The notes under the pieces are model-generated. The model saw only the letters and a list, made by a program, of their open reading frames with translations, had not been told where the DNA came from and made no database searches. Source: Protea cynaroides (taxonomy: Eukaryota > Streptophyta > Magnoliopsida > Proteales > Proteaceae). From it: a DNA stretch of 64,000 bases. The stretch is taken from NCBI GenBank assembly GCA_028583415.1, contig CM053266.1:8751932-8815931 (forward strand). The letters are read 5' to 3'. This document shows, in pieces, positions 32,949-43,547 of the stretch (position 1 is its first letter; every line of letters begins with the position of its first letter). The translations under genes and the position numbers were made by a program.

Positions 32949-33568
32949 GTTGCCCCTTGTCGCAGTATACTAGTGTGATGGGAGAATCTTTCTAAGAATC
33001 GTGTTTCGTCTCGCTAATCATAGTAGACCTCGTGGAACGATTGGAACCGCAAGCAAGTCCAGGGCTTATTAGGTGATCTCGCATCGAGTTAACCCTCGAT
33101 GATGCTAAATTCGACAATATTACTAGACCCGTAACGGGCCACGTAGCCCACGCCGTATCGAAAGTTTTAAGAGAATATTCCCATGGCTTAGTTCGCGCAA
33201 GCCCTACGTTCTCACGACATTTAAAGCGCCAAAAATTCAATTCAAAAGATCAAGAGGCGCGCCACGTGTCGACTAAATAGTAGATGTTGATAGAGCCGCA
33301 AATCGTAACGCCACGGAGCAGTTATGTCTCTGCCTTTTCAAACCAGCCATTTAATGGAGAGAAGCATTTCAAGGCGCATGTCTTCTCAGCTGAGATCGTG
33401 ATTCGTGTGGCAATGATGGCACATAATGGCCTCCAGACTTATCGTATAAGTAAGTTACTTTACTTGCCTAAATATCTTCCTTGCTGTTTCGATCTTCTAA
33501 CTCCGTAGAAACTCAAAGATTTTCTTCTTCTGTTGCTTTCATCGTCTTTACCAGTTGCAGAGAGCTTC
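32949..33568. other. Region between the TAT-2 3' LTR and its plus-strand accessory gene
   Basis: No coding region supported. On the plus strand it would be the promoter side of the accessory gene: it has a G-box-like CCACGTGTC at 33261-33269 and a transition to pyrimidine-rich leader (33480-33560). It continues after the solo LTR at 35842. Confidence 0.4.
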
Positions 33569-33847
33569 TGTCACACCCCAAATTCTGCACCATTTAGAAT
33601 GATGTGATGAACCGCTATAAACCAACGGTTCAACCAGGATCTCTAGTAGGCGGTATCCATTAAAAATAAAACCACGCACATCCACAATCATAATCAGAAT
33701 AAATACACAATAGCGGAAGTCTTATAGTAAATGAACTGAGCATTCTAAATGTAATAATCATAATTAAAATATCAAATTATTATTGTATCAACTGAGACAT
33801 AACTAAATAAAATATCAATTACATCTTTTATAAATTCAAATAAAATC

Positions 33848-33982
33848 CTAATAGAATACGCATGAGTTACACTCGCATGAGGGGTCATGCGTATCCTCTA
33901 AGTCTTCAGCCTCCATTGCAGCAATGCGCGCATACACCGAGTCATTTATATAATCTGCAGCTGTGGTACCTGCATCATCAAC
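33848..33982 (-). CDS. LTR mini-gene of TK-D (CECxxC family), open
   Basis: The frame begins VDDAGTTAADYINDS right after ATATTTTTAG, continues with AAMEAEDLEDTHDPS and ends CECNSCVFY before the stop: 45 codons including the stop. It is also open upstream to an ATG at 34129, giving 93 residues, but the upstream part is Cys- and Leu-rich LTR sequence and less conserved. It keeps an uninterrupted frame although this LTR is solo. Confidence 0.5.
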   Translation of the reverse strand, partial: VDDAGTTAADYINDSVYARIAAMEAEDLEDTHDPSCECNSCVFY

Positions 33983-34935
33983 TAAAAATATTCGACGTCG
34001 AGAGGGTGAGCACAAATCATGGCTTAGTGAGCAAACAAAACAATGCAATAAACATATGCATGCATTCAATTCATATCTTTGGTCTGGTAAATAAGTTTGC
34101 AATGTGCTATAGAAAGGGTTGGAGGTCAAAGGTCACACTTATTGACCCCTCCTCTATACACGAGTGTGTGAAGCCGCCCAAAGGTCACGCTTATTGTCCT
34201 CCCACATGCACCCACCATGAACATTGTACAACAATGGTTAACGCTTATTGTTGTATAGTGTCATACCAACACGTAAGCCCCTGCTGGTGATGGCTTGCAA
34301 ACCGGGCTCGCAGCTAATCAATCATAATGCCAAACAGTGTATCCAAGGCCTCACCCCAACATCCCTCAATACGTCCATAGAGATAGAGCTAGGGTCTGGT
34401 GACTAGGATGAACCATAGTGTCACGTCTCCCCCTGATACCCTACGACGTATTAGTTCCGCTAAGGTAATGACGATATGACGATGTTTAGTGGACAAGACT
34501 TGAGTTAGAGATAGAGCTAAAGTCTGGTGACCAGGATGAACCACAGTGTCACGTCCTCCCCCTGATACTCGCTCACATCAAGCACACCAACCATACACAT
34601 ACATCCACATGCCTATTCCTATCATCATCATCACCATCATGTTATAAACAATAATTAAATATGGATGAACGGTAATAATAAAAATATTGAATGACATGTT
34701 GAATGCATATAACAAGCATACACGCATAGAATCATTCATGACATTGGATTCAAAATAAAATAATTTATTATTAACCAATTAGTTTAGGTCTTGTTCCCTC
34801 ACCTTTACTTGATCGTAGGTCCTCTTTCAAGCTTTAAGAATCAACTATATATCGATATTATATCACTAGAAAACCTAACCAAGTCGATAGAATTTAATTA
34901 GAATTAATTCAGACTTTAAAAAGCATGCTGCTAAC

Positions 34936-35075
34936 TGGGGGTCGATGCTAGGGTCGGAGGTTTGATCGACCCTGGGTGCCACCCCTATTCTGGACTTCTC
35001 GAATACTGGGGGTCGATGACCAGGGTCTGGTAGGGTCGATTGGCCATCGACCCCCCGTGCGACCCCCTGTGGGTT
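34936..35075. promoter_or_regulatory. GGGTCGAT motif cluster 2 of TK-D
   Basis: GGGGGTCGATG twice, AGGGTCGATT, and their inverses TGATCGACCC, CCATCGACCCC and GCGACCCCC are packed in 140 bp. A second cluster of the same motif lies at 35568-35705, across the promoter. Confidence 0.6.
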
Positions 35076-35454
35076 TTGTCAATTTTTCATCCTACAGTCC
35101 ATTCTTCATGTTTGGGGTCATATGGCTTGCTTCTACAGTCCATTCCACACATGTTCTATGGCCTAGAACCATAGTTCATTCACCTATATATCTTTCATAA
35201 TTTTTTCTATGGTTTTCCATGAAAACCTAACCATGGGTGGATGATTTGGGTTTCACATTCCCTCTTCTCTAGCTATTCTAAGGTCTATAGAATTACATGG
35301 AGATAGTATCCATACTTGAGAATTAGGCTTGTTTCTCTGAAGCCTTCTCCTTGATCTTCTTCTCCACTTTCCCTCTCTTCTCTTTCTCTTCTCCTTCTCT
35401 TCTCTTTCTCTCAATCCAATTAGGGTTCTAAAAGGAGTGAAAGAGGCTTAGGGA

Positions 35455-35468
35455 CGTCCTATTTATAG
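35455..35468 (-). promoter_or_regulatory. TK-D TATA box
   Basis: CTATAAATAGGACG on the minus strand, about 100 bp from the upstream motif cluster and followed by an AACCCTAATT leader. Confidence 0.6.
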
Positions 35469-35567
35469 AGTAGAAACTCTCAAAATAAGTCCCATTGAGA
35501 TTAGGAAGGAATCCCATTGAAATTAGGAAAGTTTCCTAATTTTCGGTTCGTGCTGTTTTTACCGATT

Positions 35568-35705
35568 ACCGGGGGTCGATAGGGGGGTCGGAGATCCCGT
35601 CGACCCCTGGTCCTTAAAGTGTCCATCCCCCGGTATAAAACTGGGTGTCTGACTTTTATACTGGGGGGGTCCGACCCTCCCTTCCTGGGTATGCGACCCT
35701 CCCCC
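35568..35705. promoter_or_regulatory. GGGTCGAT motif cluster 1 of TK-D
   Basis: GGGGGTCGATAGG, GGGGGGTCGG, CGTCGACCCC, GGTCCGACCC and ATGCGACCC occur in 138 bp near the LTR start on the element strand. Confidence 0.6.
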
Positions 35706-36012
35706 TAATTTTAGTGTTTTTGGGTCAGTTTAATACCTGGGATCGTGATCTCCTTTACGCATTTGATCCGTTTGGTTCGACCATGATGGGTAGACTTGGT
35801 TCAAGGTGGTAAGACCGGGTTAGTTTGATACGGGTCTTACAGCTTCGTTCTCAAATCAACTTTTATTGAGGTAAATACTCACTGCCTACACACTCTCAAT
35901 TCGATTTCTACCGAGACATCAGTAAGTTTTGCCCCCTTTCTTTCTCAATTTACTTTTTCTGGGAAGTTTTTGAGTGTTCGAGTGTTCGATCTCCTAGGAT
36001 AGTCGGTCCCCA

Positions 36013-37765
36013 TTGTCGTTCTACCTGGCCATAGGTGTAAGTGGCCACTTTCCCTATAGAAACAAAATGCGTTCCCGCAAGAAAGCTGCAGAGCAAGACC
36101 TAGGAGCCCCATCATCCTCAAGAGAAGCCGCACCTATCCCTCAGACCTTAAATACCATAGCCACGAGGTGCAAAAACAAACTTGGCTTGTTTGATCCTGA
36201 TTTTCAGAGAATTCTCGACAGCTTTCCCGAACTGTATGACTACCGAATACCCGAAGAATACGAGAGAGCCTGCTCCACTAACGCGGTGGAGACATATGTA
36301 TACCTGGAGTACTTCGACTCTGGGTTCAAAATTCCCATACCCAGAGAGGCAATAGACATCCTAGAGTACTACGTCTTAGCTCCCACACAACTCCATTCCA
36401 ACTCCTGAACTTCGGTTATAGGATTCGTAGCCATGCTCTGGGAACTCCGAATGCCTACGATGGTGTCATTATTCCAGAGCTTATTCATCTTGAATAAAGA
36501 TGACCCAAAGAGCCAGCCTCTTACAGGCTGGTACTTTTTCAAGGCGAGACCAGGGGTGCCGAAAGTAGCAGTCACGTGAAACAAAATCTACAACTGGCAG
36601 ATAAATTTTTTCTTTGTCAGTAGGAGAGACAGGAAACCCATGTCGCCTACCAATATGTGGTGACTTTTGGAGGTTGGTGAAAAGAATTTGTCATTAAATT
36701 TAACTGTAGAGGAGAGAGCCAAAATATTATAGGGACATGCTACACCGTTCCCTATTCAGATCTTGCACAGATGAACCTGGGCGACCTTGATGATAGTGAT
36801 GAAGAACAAGTCGCATCGGAATCCCTAGGTACCCACGATGAACCCTTGGCAGTTTCGGATGAATCAATGGAAGACGCTGGGGAGGAAAGCTTTGGTAGGT
36901 TTCTCCCTTGTCGCTACATTGTGTTTTAATTCAATCATGACTGATATTTAATATATCCTCTTATTCTATAGTGGTAAATGAAGAATTGGATGTCGACGAG
37001 ATTGCAAACAGGCTAGCAAGCGACCAAGATGACAGCGAACAAGTCCTCGTCGACGAGGCAGACCACTGAGGCGTCTGCTGAGGTGAATTTACAATTGAAA
37101 CCTCCTTACGAGGCTCCTGAAGAAGTTGACCCTATAGGTGAAACGGTTCCGAGGGAGCCAGATGACTTGGTGGAGGTCCTACCTCTAGCGATGTGCCAGC
37201 CCTCTGGAGTGTCAGGGGGAAGAGCTAGTGAAGAGAGACGGTCCCAGAGTGGGACACCTCTTGATTTGCCCCTATATAGCAAGGATCGGACTAGGAGGGA
37301 GGAAATCCCAGTAATAAGGAACAGGCGAATCAGAGAATCGCCAGTGCAGTCACCTTTAGGAGGACTTTCGGACACTCACCGTCTAGGAGGAAAGGCCCAG
37401 CGAGTTTCCCCTAGTCTAGGTGGGACGTACTGGCCATACTGGTCAATAGGGAAGAAATCCAACCCACTGGACCTAGAGGTGGCAAGGTACCTAGTGAGCG
37501 GGATTTGTCTCCCCTCAATCGAGGAGTTCTACAAGAAATCTGAGTGAGCTGAGCTCTATCGCATTCTGGAGACTGACATTGTTCGGGTGAGGCATAACCT
37601 TTCTCTCTATTACTATTTTTGGTTTTATCTTGGTTTTGTTGATAGCATAGGCACACAAATCTCTGATGTGTTGTGACTTTACAGAGCGCCCAAGCCCTCA
37701 ATGCATTGAGGGAAGGCGAGGATAATGTCAGCGGCGATGTCCGCTGTTTGGAGCTCGAGAGGAGT
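36013..37765 (+). pseudogene. Accessory gene of TAT-2, part 1: putative gypsy-type transposon domain, antisense to the element
   Basis: Opposite to the TAT-2 genes. The probable start is the ATG at 36067 (MRSRKKAAEQ). The domain reads LDSFPELYDYRIPEEYERAC, YLEYFDSGFKIPIPREAIDI, LEYYVLAPTQLHSNS, stop, VIGFVAMLWELRMP and WYFFKARPGVPKV; the order resembles the family called putative gypsy type transposon (Transposase_28, from memory). An acidic region follows. Two GT-AG introns are visible: 36895-36971, and 37587-37684, whose removal joins DIVR to SAQALNALREGEDN in frame. The gene is interrupted at 37765 by TK-B and continues at 48114. Stops at 36406-36408 and 37545-37547 and a frame change near 37030 show decay. 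Extra ORFs, some antisense and between integrase and 3' LTR, are known in plant Tat-type elements; their function is unknown. Confidence 0.65.
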
Positions 37766-38042
37766 TGTCACACCCCAATTCTGCACTGTTCAGAATGGTG
37801 TGATGAACCGTTAATAAACCAACGGTTCAACCAGGATCACAAATAGACTGTGTCCGTTTGCTTAAACCATACACATCTATAACCATAATCAGAGTAAATA
37901 CACAATAGCAGAAGTCTTAAATATTAAATGAACTGAGAATCTAAATGTGATAATCATAAATAAAATACCAATTATCTGTCATTGACTGAGACATAAGTAA
38001 ATAAACTAATCAATTACATTCACTCAATAATCCAACTAAAAC

Positions 38043-38177
38043 CTAATCGAAAATGCATGAGTTGCACTCGCATGACGAATCATGCATCTCCATTATATTT
38101 TCTGCGTCCATTGCCGCAACACGCCCGAATGCAGGAGCACCCATATAATCTTCCACGGTCATACTTGCATCATCAAC
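38043..38177 (-). CDS. LTR mini-gene of TK-B, left copy, open
   Basis: 45 codons including the stop: VDDASMTVEDYMGAPAFG, then RVAAMDAENIMEMHDSS and CECNSCIFD. No stop interrupts it. The right-LTR copy differs at several codons but is also open. The preceding ATATTTTTAG could be a 3' splice site; the matching donor is at 39557. Confidence 0.5.
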   Translation of the reverse strand, partial: VDDASMTVEDYMGAPAFGRVAAMDAENIMEMHDSSCECNSCIFD

Positions 38178-39174
38178 TAAAAATATTCGAATTCGAAAAG
38201 GGTAAGCACACATCACGGCTCAGTGAGCAAACAAAACAATGCAACAAACATATGCATGCATTCAATTCATATCTATGGTCTGGTATATAAGTTTGCAATG
38301 TTCTATAGAAAGGTTCGGAGGCCGCCTCACCTCTATACACAAGTGTGTGAAGCAGTCCAATGAATATCGGCATTGCCGTCCCACATGCACCCACCATGGA
38401 AACAGTGTACCCAATGGGTATCGGCATTAAAGTACCACATGCTCCCATACCAACACGTAAGCCCCTATTGGCGAGGGCTTGCAAACTGGGCTCACAACTA
38501 ACCAATCCTAGTGTCAAATAGTGTATCCAAGGCCTCACCCCAGCATCCCTCAATACGTCCACAGAGATAGAGCTAAGGCCTCCCGACAGAGTCAGAGACT
38601 ACACGGTCCGAGACCATCTCCCCTGATGCCCTACGACATAATAGCTCTGCTAAGGTAATGGCGATACGACGATGTTAGTGGACAAGACTTGAGTAGAGAT
38701 AGGGCTAGAGTCTGGTGATCAGAACACACCACGATATCACGTCCTCCCCCTGATGCCCCACTCGCATCAAATACACTAACCACACATAAACATTTACATG
38801 CCTATTCCTAACATCACCATCATCATCATGTTATAAATAAACAAAATTAAATATGCATGAACAGTAATAGCAGGAATATTGGATGACATGTTAAATGCAC
38901 AACACACACATACACGCACAGAATCAATCATGGTATAGGACTCAATAAGAAAAAATAACTTTTTATTATCCAATTAGTTTAGGCCTTCTTCCCTTACCTA
39001 ACGCTTGTTTGATAGTTCGCTCTACGTTACAAGGTCCAAACGTGCTATCATAAGGTCCTACACGATATTTGGGTTTAGTTATAATAGGTTTACATTGGTC
39101 GAAAAACCAACAATGGCAAAACACATCTCATAGAGCTGAACGGTCATAGTACCAGTCACAGCACTGTGGGGAAC

Positions 39175-39290
39175 CCTACCACCGGTATGATTAGCCGGTC
39201 CCCACAGACCCGCCCCCGGAAGGTACCGGTCGCATAGGGTGCAACCGGTATAGTCCATCGGTATGTCTCCGGAAGACCATACGTCCGGTT
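39175..39290. promoter_or_regulatory. CCGGT motif cluster 2 of TK-B left LTR
   Basis: CACCGGTATG, AGCCGGTCC, GTACCGGTCG, CAACCGGTATAG, CATCGGTATG and CTCCGGAAG within 115 bp. Cluster 1 with CGACCGGTACG and ATCGGTACC is at 39823-39868. Confidence 0.55.
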
Positions 39291-39822
39291 CTCGACTGCC
39301 GTCGATCATCCCCTATTGATCCTAGGGTTCCTCCTACACATTCTAGGTCTGAGCACTGAGTTAGAGTTATTTCCAACTCCATTCAAGTCCTAGCTTTGAT
39401 GGTCTTCTTCCTAGAACTCGAATCTAGGGTTTACCGACTAGATTACGGTTTATCGACAAAATAGGGTTTAGATCAATACCTCGCTTTGCATGGTATTGAT
39501 CCAACTAAAACTAACCATTCTAGATTTCTTATGGTAGAGGAAGGTTTGAGCACTTACCGTTGACTTGCGGTAACTTGTTCTTCGTCGAACGGTAATGTCG
39601 GCTCTTCCCTTTCCTTCCTAGCTTCTTCTCCTTCTTCAGCCTCTTCTCCTTTCTAGGGTTTGTAAGGATCATGGAAGAGGTTTTTGGAGGTTTAGAGGGG
39701 TTTATATTGGCTAGGTTTAGATTTAGGAAGCCTCCTAGCATTAGGAAAGTCCTTCGGTTTGAAATTTGGAAAGTAGGACCCGCAGAGATCCATTTTCGGA
39801 TCTTAGTGGTCTGTCGCGGACG

Positions 39823-39868
39823 CTATACCGATCGACCGGTACGAAGATCGGTACCATCGACCAATATG
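39823..39868. promoter_or_regulatory. CCGGT motif cluster 1 of TK-B left LTR
   Basis: CTATACCGATCGACCGGTAC is followed by GATCGGTACCATCGACC. The right LTR has the cleaner CGACCGGTACC, AGACCGGTACC, CGAACGGTATG at 47938-47978. Confidence 0.55.
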
Positions 39869-40005
39869 AATTAATTCATACTTATTTCGGTCCATTTCGT
39901 ACCTGTTTGTCATCCGCTCGTCCCGTCTGGCCAGGTGATGATTGGAAGATCTGTTACGACATGAATTCAAGGTTTAGATCGGGTTCATGGAGTGCAGGTC
40001 TTACA

Positions 40006-40019
40006 ACTCCCCCTTCTTA
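40006..40019 (-). promoter_or_regulatory. TK-B polypurine tract
   Basis: AAGAAGGGGGAGT on the minus strand directly abuts the 3' LTR, the normal place and composition for plus-strand priming. Confidence 0.75.
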
Positions 40020-41545
40020 TAAAAAATTTCATCCTCGAAATTGTACATACCTTTCGAGTAAAAAAGATGAGGGTATTGCTTTCGCATAGCATTCTCTTCT
40101 TCCCATGTGATTTCTTTTATATCTCGACTTCTCCAGGTGACCTTAACATAGTAGATATCACGGTTGCGTAGTCGTTGAACCTTTCGGCTGGTGATTTCAG
40201 TTGGTGCTACTTTAAATGTCAAATCATCAGCCAAATCAGGTGGATCCACTGTCAAAATGTGTGTTGGGTCCCCGACATACTTCTTCAATAATGAAACATG
40301 GAATACATCATGCACGTTTGACATAGACGGTGGTAGTGCTAGCTGATAAGCCACCTTTCCACGTTTAGCTAGAATCTCATATGGCCCAACATATCTCGGA
40401 CTAAGTTTCCCTTTCTGTCCGAACCGCTTTAAACCTCGCATAGGTGATACTTTCAAGAACACCTTATCACCTACGACAAATTCAAGGTCTCGGCGTCGAG
40501 TATCTTCATACTGTTTCTGACGATTTTGAGCCGTTCGTACCCTTTCCTTGATAATGTCGACTACTCGACATGTCTCTTCAACAAATTCTGGTCCAACAAT
40601 ACTACATTCTCCAATTTCATTCCAAAACAGAGGAGTTCGACACTTCCTACCATACAGTGCTTCATAGGGTGACATCTGTATAGTAGCCTGATAGCTGTTG
40701 TTATATGCGAACTCGATCAATGATAGTTTTTCATCCCATGATCCTTTAAAATCAATTACACAGGCTTGAAGCATGTCTTCTAAAATCTGAATGGTACGTT
40801 CTGACTTTCCGTCTGTCTGAGGATGGAGTGCAGTACTGAACTTCAACGTTGTACCCATAGCCTTTTGCAATCCTTCCCAAAACTTTGAAGTAAATCGTGG
40901 ATCTCTGTCGGACACAATGCTTTCAGGTACACCGTGTAGTCTGACAATATTATCCACATACAACTTAGCTAACCTCTCTAGTGTATACTGAAGTCGTATA
41001 GCTATAAATCGAGCTATTTTAGTTAGACGGTCTACAATCACCCAAACCGTGTCAACTACTCAGGGAGTCAATGGTAACCCGGTGACGAAGTCCATAGTGA
41101 TGCAGTCCCATTTCCATGCTGGTTCTGGTAGCGGCTGTAACAGTCCTGCAGGTCGTTGTCGTTCAGCCTTCACCCTCTGACAATTTAGGCATTGAGACAC
41201 GAATTTAGCTACATCTGCTTTCATTCCTCTCCACCAATATAATTTCTTTAAATCATGATACATCTTTGTACTTTCAGGATGTACCGAATAGGCGGTGGTG
41301 TGAGCTTCTTTCATTAGTCGGTATCGAATGTCCAAATTTTCTGTTTCAGGAACACATATTCTTCCTTTGTACTTTAGTACCTTTTCTTCGTCCAAGGCGA
41401 ACTCAGGGATAGTCCTACCTTTTTCAATGTCCTCTTGTACCATTCTTAGATAAGGGTCTGATTTTATAGCGGCTTTCACTTCATCTATTATATCTGGTAC
41501 AATCTTTAGTGTTGCGAACATATTTAAAATCCGATGAATAAACCC
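40007..41545 (-). pseudogene. TK-B integrase with chromodomain-like C-terminus
   Basis: Long open stretches at 41521-41060 and 41041-40001 are separated by one TGA (41060-41062) just after DFVTGLPLTP. HHCC zinc residues are complete: AHTTAYSVHPEST and QCLNCQRVK. The D,D,E residues lie in ITMDFVTGLP, VSDRDPRF and DGKSERTIQ. GPYEILAKRGKVAYQLALP and HVSLLKKYVGDP lead to the chromodomain-like tail ITSRKVQRLRNRDIYYVKV and ITWEEENAMRKQYPHLF, as in TK-A. Only one stop was found in about 500 codons, the best preserved integrase in the window. An unrelated stop at 41543-41545 separates it from RNase H. Confidence 0.88.
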
Positions 41546-42169
41546 TTAGTTGGTTGATTCACCTGGTGCATCTATCACAAATTGCTCATTACCAAGATTG
41601 AATACTTTTTCTGTAGCACACATTGCTGCAGTCGTGTTAACCTCCTCTTGGGATTTTATCATTGCTTTTCTACTCAGCGCATCAGCAACTACATTAGCTT
41701 TTCCTGGATGATACTGGATATCACAATCATAATCTTTCAATAGTTCCAGCCATCTTCTTTGTCTCATATTCAACTCCTTCTGATTAAAGAGATAAGTGAG
41801 ACTCTTATGATCTGATTTAATCCAAAATTTTTCTCCATACAAATAATGTCTCCATATTTTTACAGCATGTACTACTGCCGCTAACTCCAAGTCATGAGTG
41901 GGATAGTTCTTTTCTTGTGTTTTCAGTTGTCATGAAGCATATGCAACTACTTGTTCTCCTTGCATAAGTACACATCCTAAACCCAATCCAGATACATCAG
42001 TGTATAAAACAAATGGTTGTCCTGGAATAGGAATAGTCAAGATGGGAGCAGATATCAATCTTGCCTTCAATGTTTGAAAACTGTTCTCACGTTTCTCAGT
42101 CCAAATAAACTTCTCTCCTTTCTTAGTCAAATTGGTGAGCGGTAGGGCGATCCTGGAGTAGTCTTCCAC
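41546..42169 (-). pseudogene. TK-B RNase H
   Basis: The region contains WTEKRENSFQTLKARLISAP, FVLYTDVSGLGLGCVLMQGE (first Asp), a TGA after AYAS at 41930-41932, DLELAAVVHAVKIWRHYLYG with the Glu, SDHKSLTYLFNQKEL with the second Asp, and ANVVADALSRKA. A linker rich in Glu and Ala follows. Confidence 0.85.
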
Positions 42170-43478
42170 GAATCATCGGTAATACCCAGCTAGACCTAGA
42201 AAACTTCTAATTTTTGCAACACTCTTCGGTGCTTCCCACTTCACAATGGCTTCAATCTTGCTAGGGTCCACTTTAATTCCTTCAGTGGATACAACATGGC
42301 CGAAGAAAGTGACTTCATTTAGCCAAAACTCATATTTTGTAAATTTGGCATAAAGCTTCTCTTCCGTATTAACTGCAGAGCGGCTCTTAGATTCATAATA
42401 TGAGTTTTCTTGTCCTTGGAGTAGACCAATATATCATCAATAAATACAATGATCGACGCATCCAACATATCATGGAATACCCTATTCCTATGTTTCATAA
42501 AAGTTGCTGGTGCGTTAGTCAATCCAAAAGACATGACCAAAAATTCATAATGTCCATATCTCGTCCTGAATGCTGTCTTGGGAATATCTCCATCCTTAAT
42601 CTTCAACTGATGGTATCCTGACCGAAGATCGATCTTGGAGAACACCTTGGCACCTTGCAACTGATCGAACAAGTCATCGATCCGAGGCAATGGGTACCGA
42701 TTCTTAATTGTCAGCTTATTCAGTTCTTAGTAGTCTATACACAGTTGAACACTACTGTCCTTCTTCTTTACGAATAATACTGGCGCTCCTCATGGTGATA
42801 TGCTAGGTCTGATGTAACCCTTGTCCAGTAGTTCTTGTAACTGTAATTCCTCAGTAGGAGCCATTCGATAAGGTGCTTTAGATACTGGTGCGGCTCCGGG
42901 TATCAGATCTATAACAAACTCTGTAGCTTGGTCGGGTGGTAGTCCTGATAGTTCTTCAGGAAATACATCTAGAAAGTCACACACGACATCAATATCCTCC
43001 ATTCGTGGTGCTTCCTTTGTGAGGTCGACCATTGATACTAGATATCCAACTCCTCCTTTCTCGAGGCAATTCTTAGCCTTTAATGCAGAGAGGATGAGTT
43101 TTTGTTTACGGGGAAGTTTGGTTCCCACAAAACTGAACTCCGCTCCTTTCTTGTCTTTAAATGTCAGCTTCTTTTTGGTACATAATAGGTTTGCAGAATG
43201 CTGAGTGAACCAGTCCATTCCCAAGATGACGTCAAAGTCTACCATCTTAAGTTGAATCAAGGTTGCATCTAAGGTTTTCTCATCAATAAGAACTGGACAT
43301 GGTCCATAACCTTTTTTTAATTTCACTTCTAATCCCATCGACGATCGTACAAGCAGTTTATAGTCTAAAGATTTGAGGGGTAGGTTCAGCTTCTTTCCAA
43401 ATGACACAGATATAAAAGAATAAGTAGCTCCTGAATCAAAGAGTACTCTGGTGGGAATGTCATTAATAGGTACGATAC
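42170..43478 (-). pseudogene. TK-B protease and reverse transcriptase
   Basis: The exon starts after the intron at 43478 with the protease motif LFDSGATYSFIS and VILGMDWFTQ. RT contains PYRMAPTEELQLQELLDKGY, then stops near 42789 and 42733, YPLPRIDDLFDQLQGAKVFS, KIDLRSGYHQL (motif A Asp), SFGLTNAPATF and FIDDILVYS. A frame change at about 42365 precedes EGIKVDPSKIEAIVKWEAP and GLAGYYR. The protein is colinear with TK-A. Confidence 0.87.
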
Positions 43479-43547
43479 CTGTGATTTGTTTTAATTTAGT
43501 CTACATGCTCACACAATGTAACACAAAATGAAAGGTTCAGGGCATAC
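43479..43547 (-). other. Intron between gag and protease, TK-B
   Basis: On the minus strand GATGTGGTAACAG/GTATGCC opens and AACAAATCACAG/GTATCG closes a 69-bp GT-AG segment with an in-frame stop. Excision joins gag to protease at the codon used in TK-A. Confidence 0.7.

Larger units (their letters stand above)
33569..35841 (-). repeat. Solo LTR TK-D
   Basis: It starts TGTCACACCC (plus strand) and ends GGGTCTTACA, with GCTTC on both sides (33564-33568 and 35842-35846). No internal region or second LTR is attached, as expected after recombination between the two LTRs of a former element. It contains the mini-gene, two GGGTCGAT clusters and a TATA box, so it could still be transcribed leftward. 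Confidence 0.92.
37766..40005 (-). repeat. TK-B 3' LTR (left)
   Basis: Direct repeat of 45861-48113. On the element strand: motif cluster 1 at 39868-39823, TATA ATATAAACCCC at 39709-39699, donor GTAAGTGCTC with GT at 39557, cluster 2 at 39290-39175, CCTGATGCCCTACGAC-type blocks, mini-gene 38177-38043. Confidence 0.9.

Noticed and set aside
37106..37701. Minus-strand frames opposite the TAT-2 accessory gene
   Set aside because: Shadows of the plus-strand gene, which has domain and coiled-coil support.
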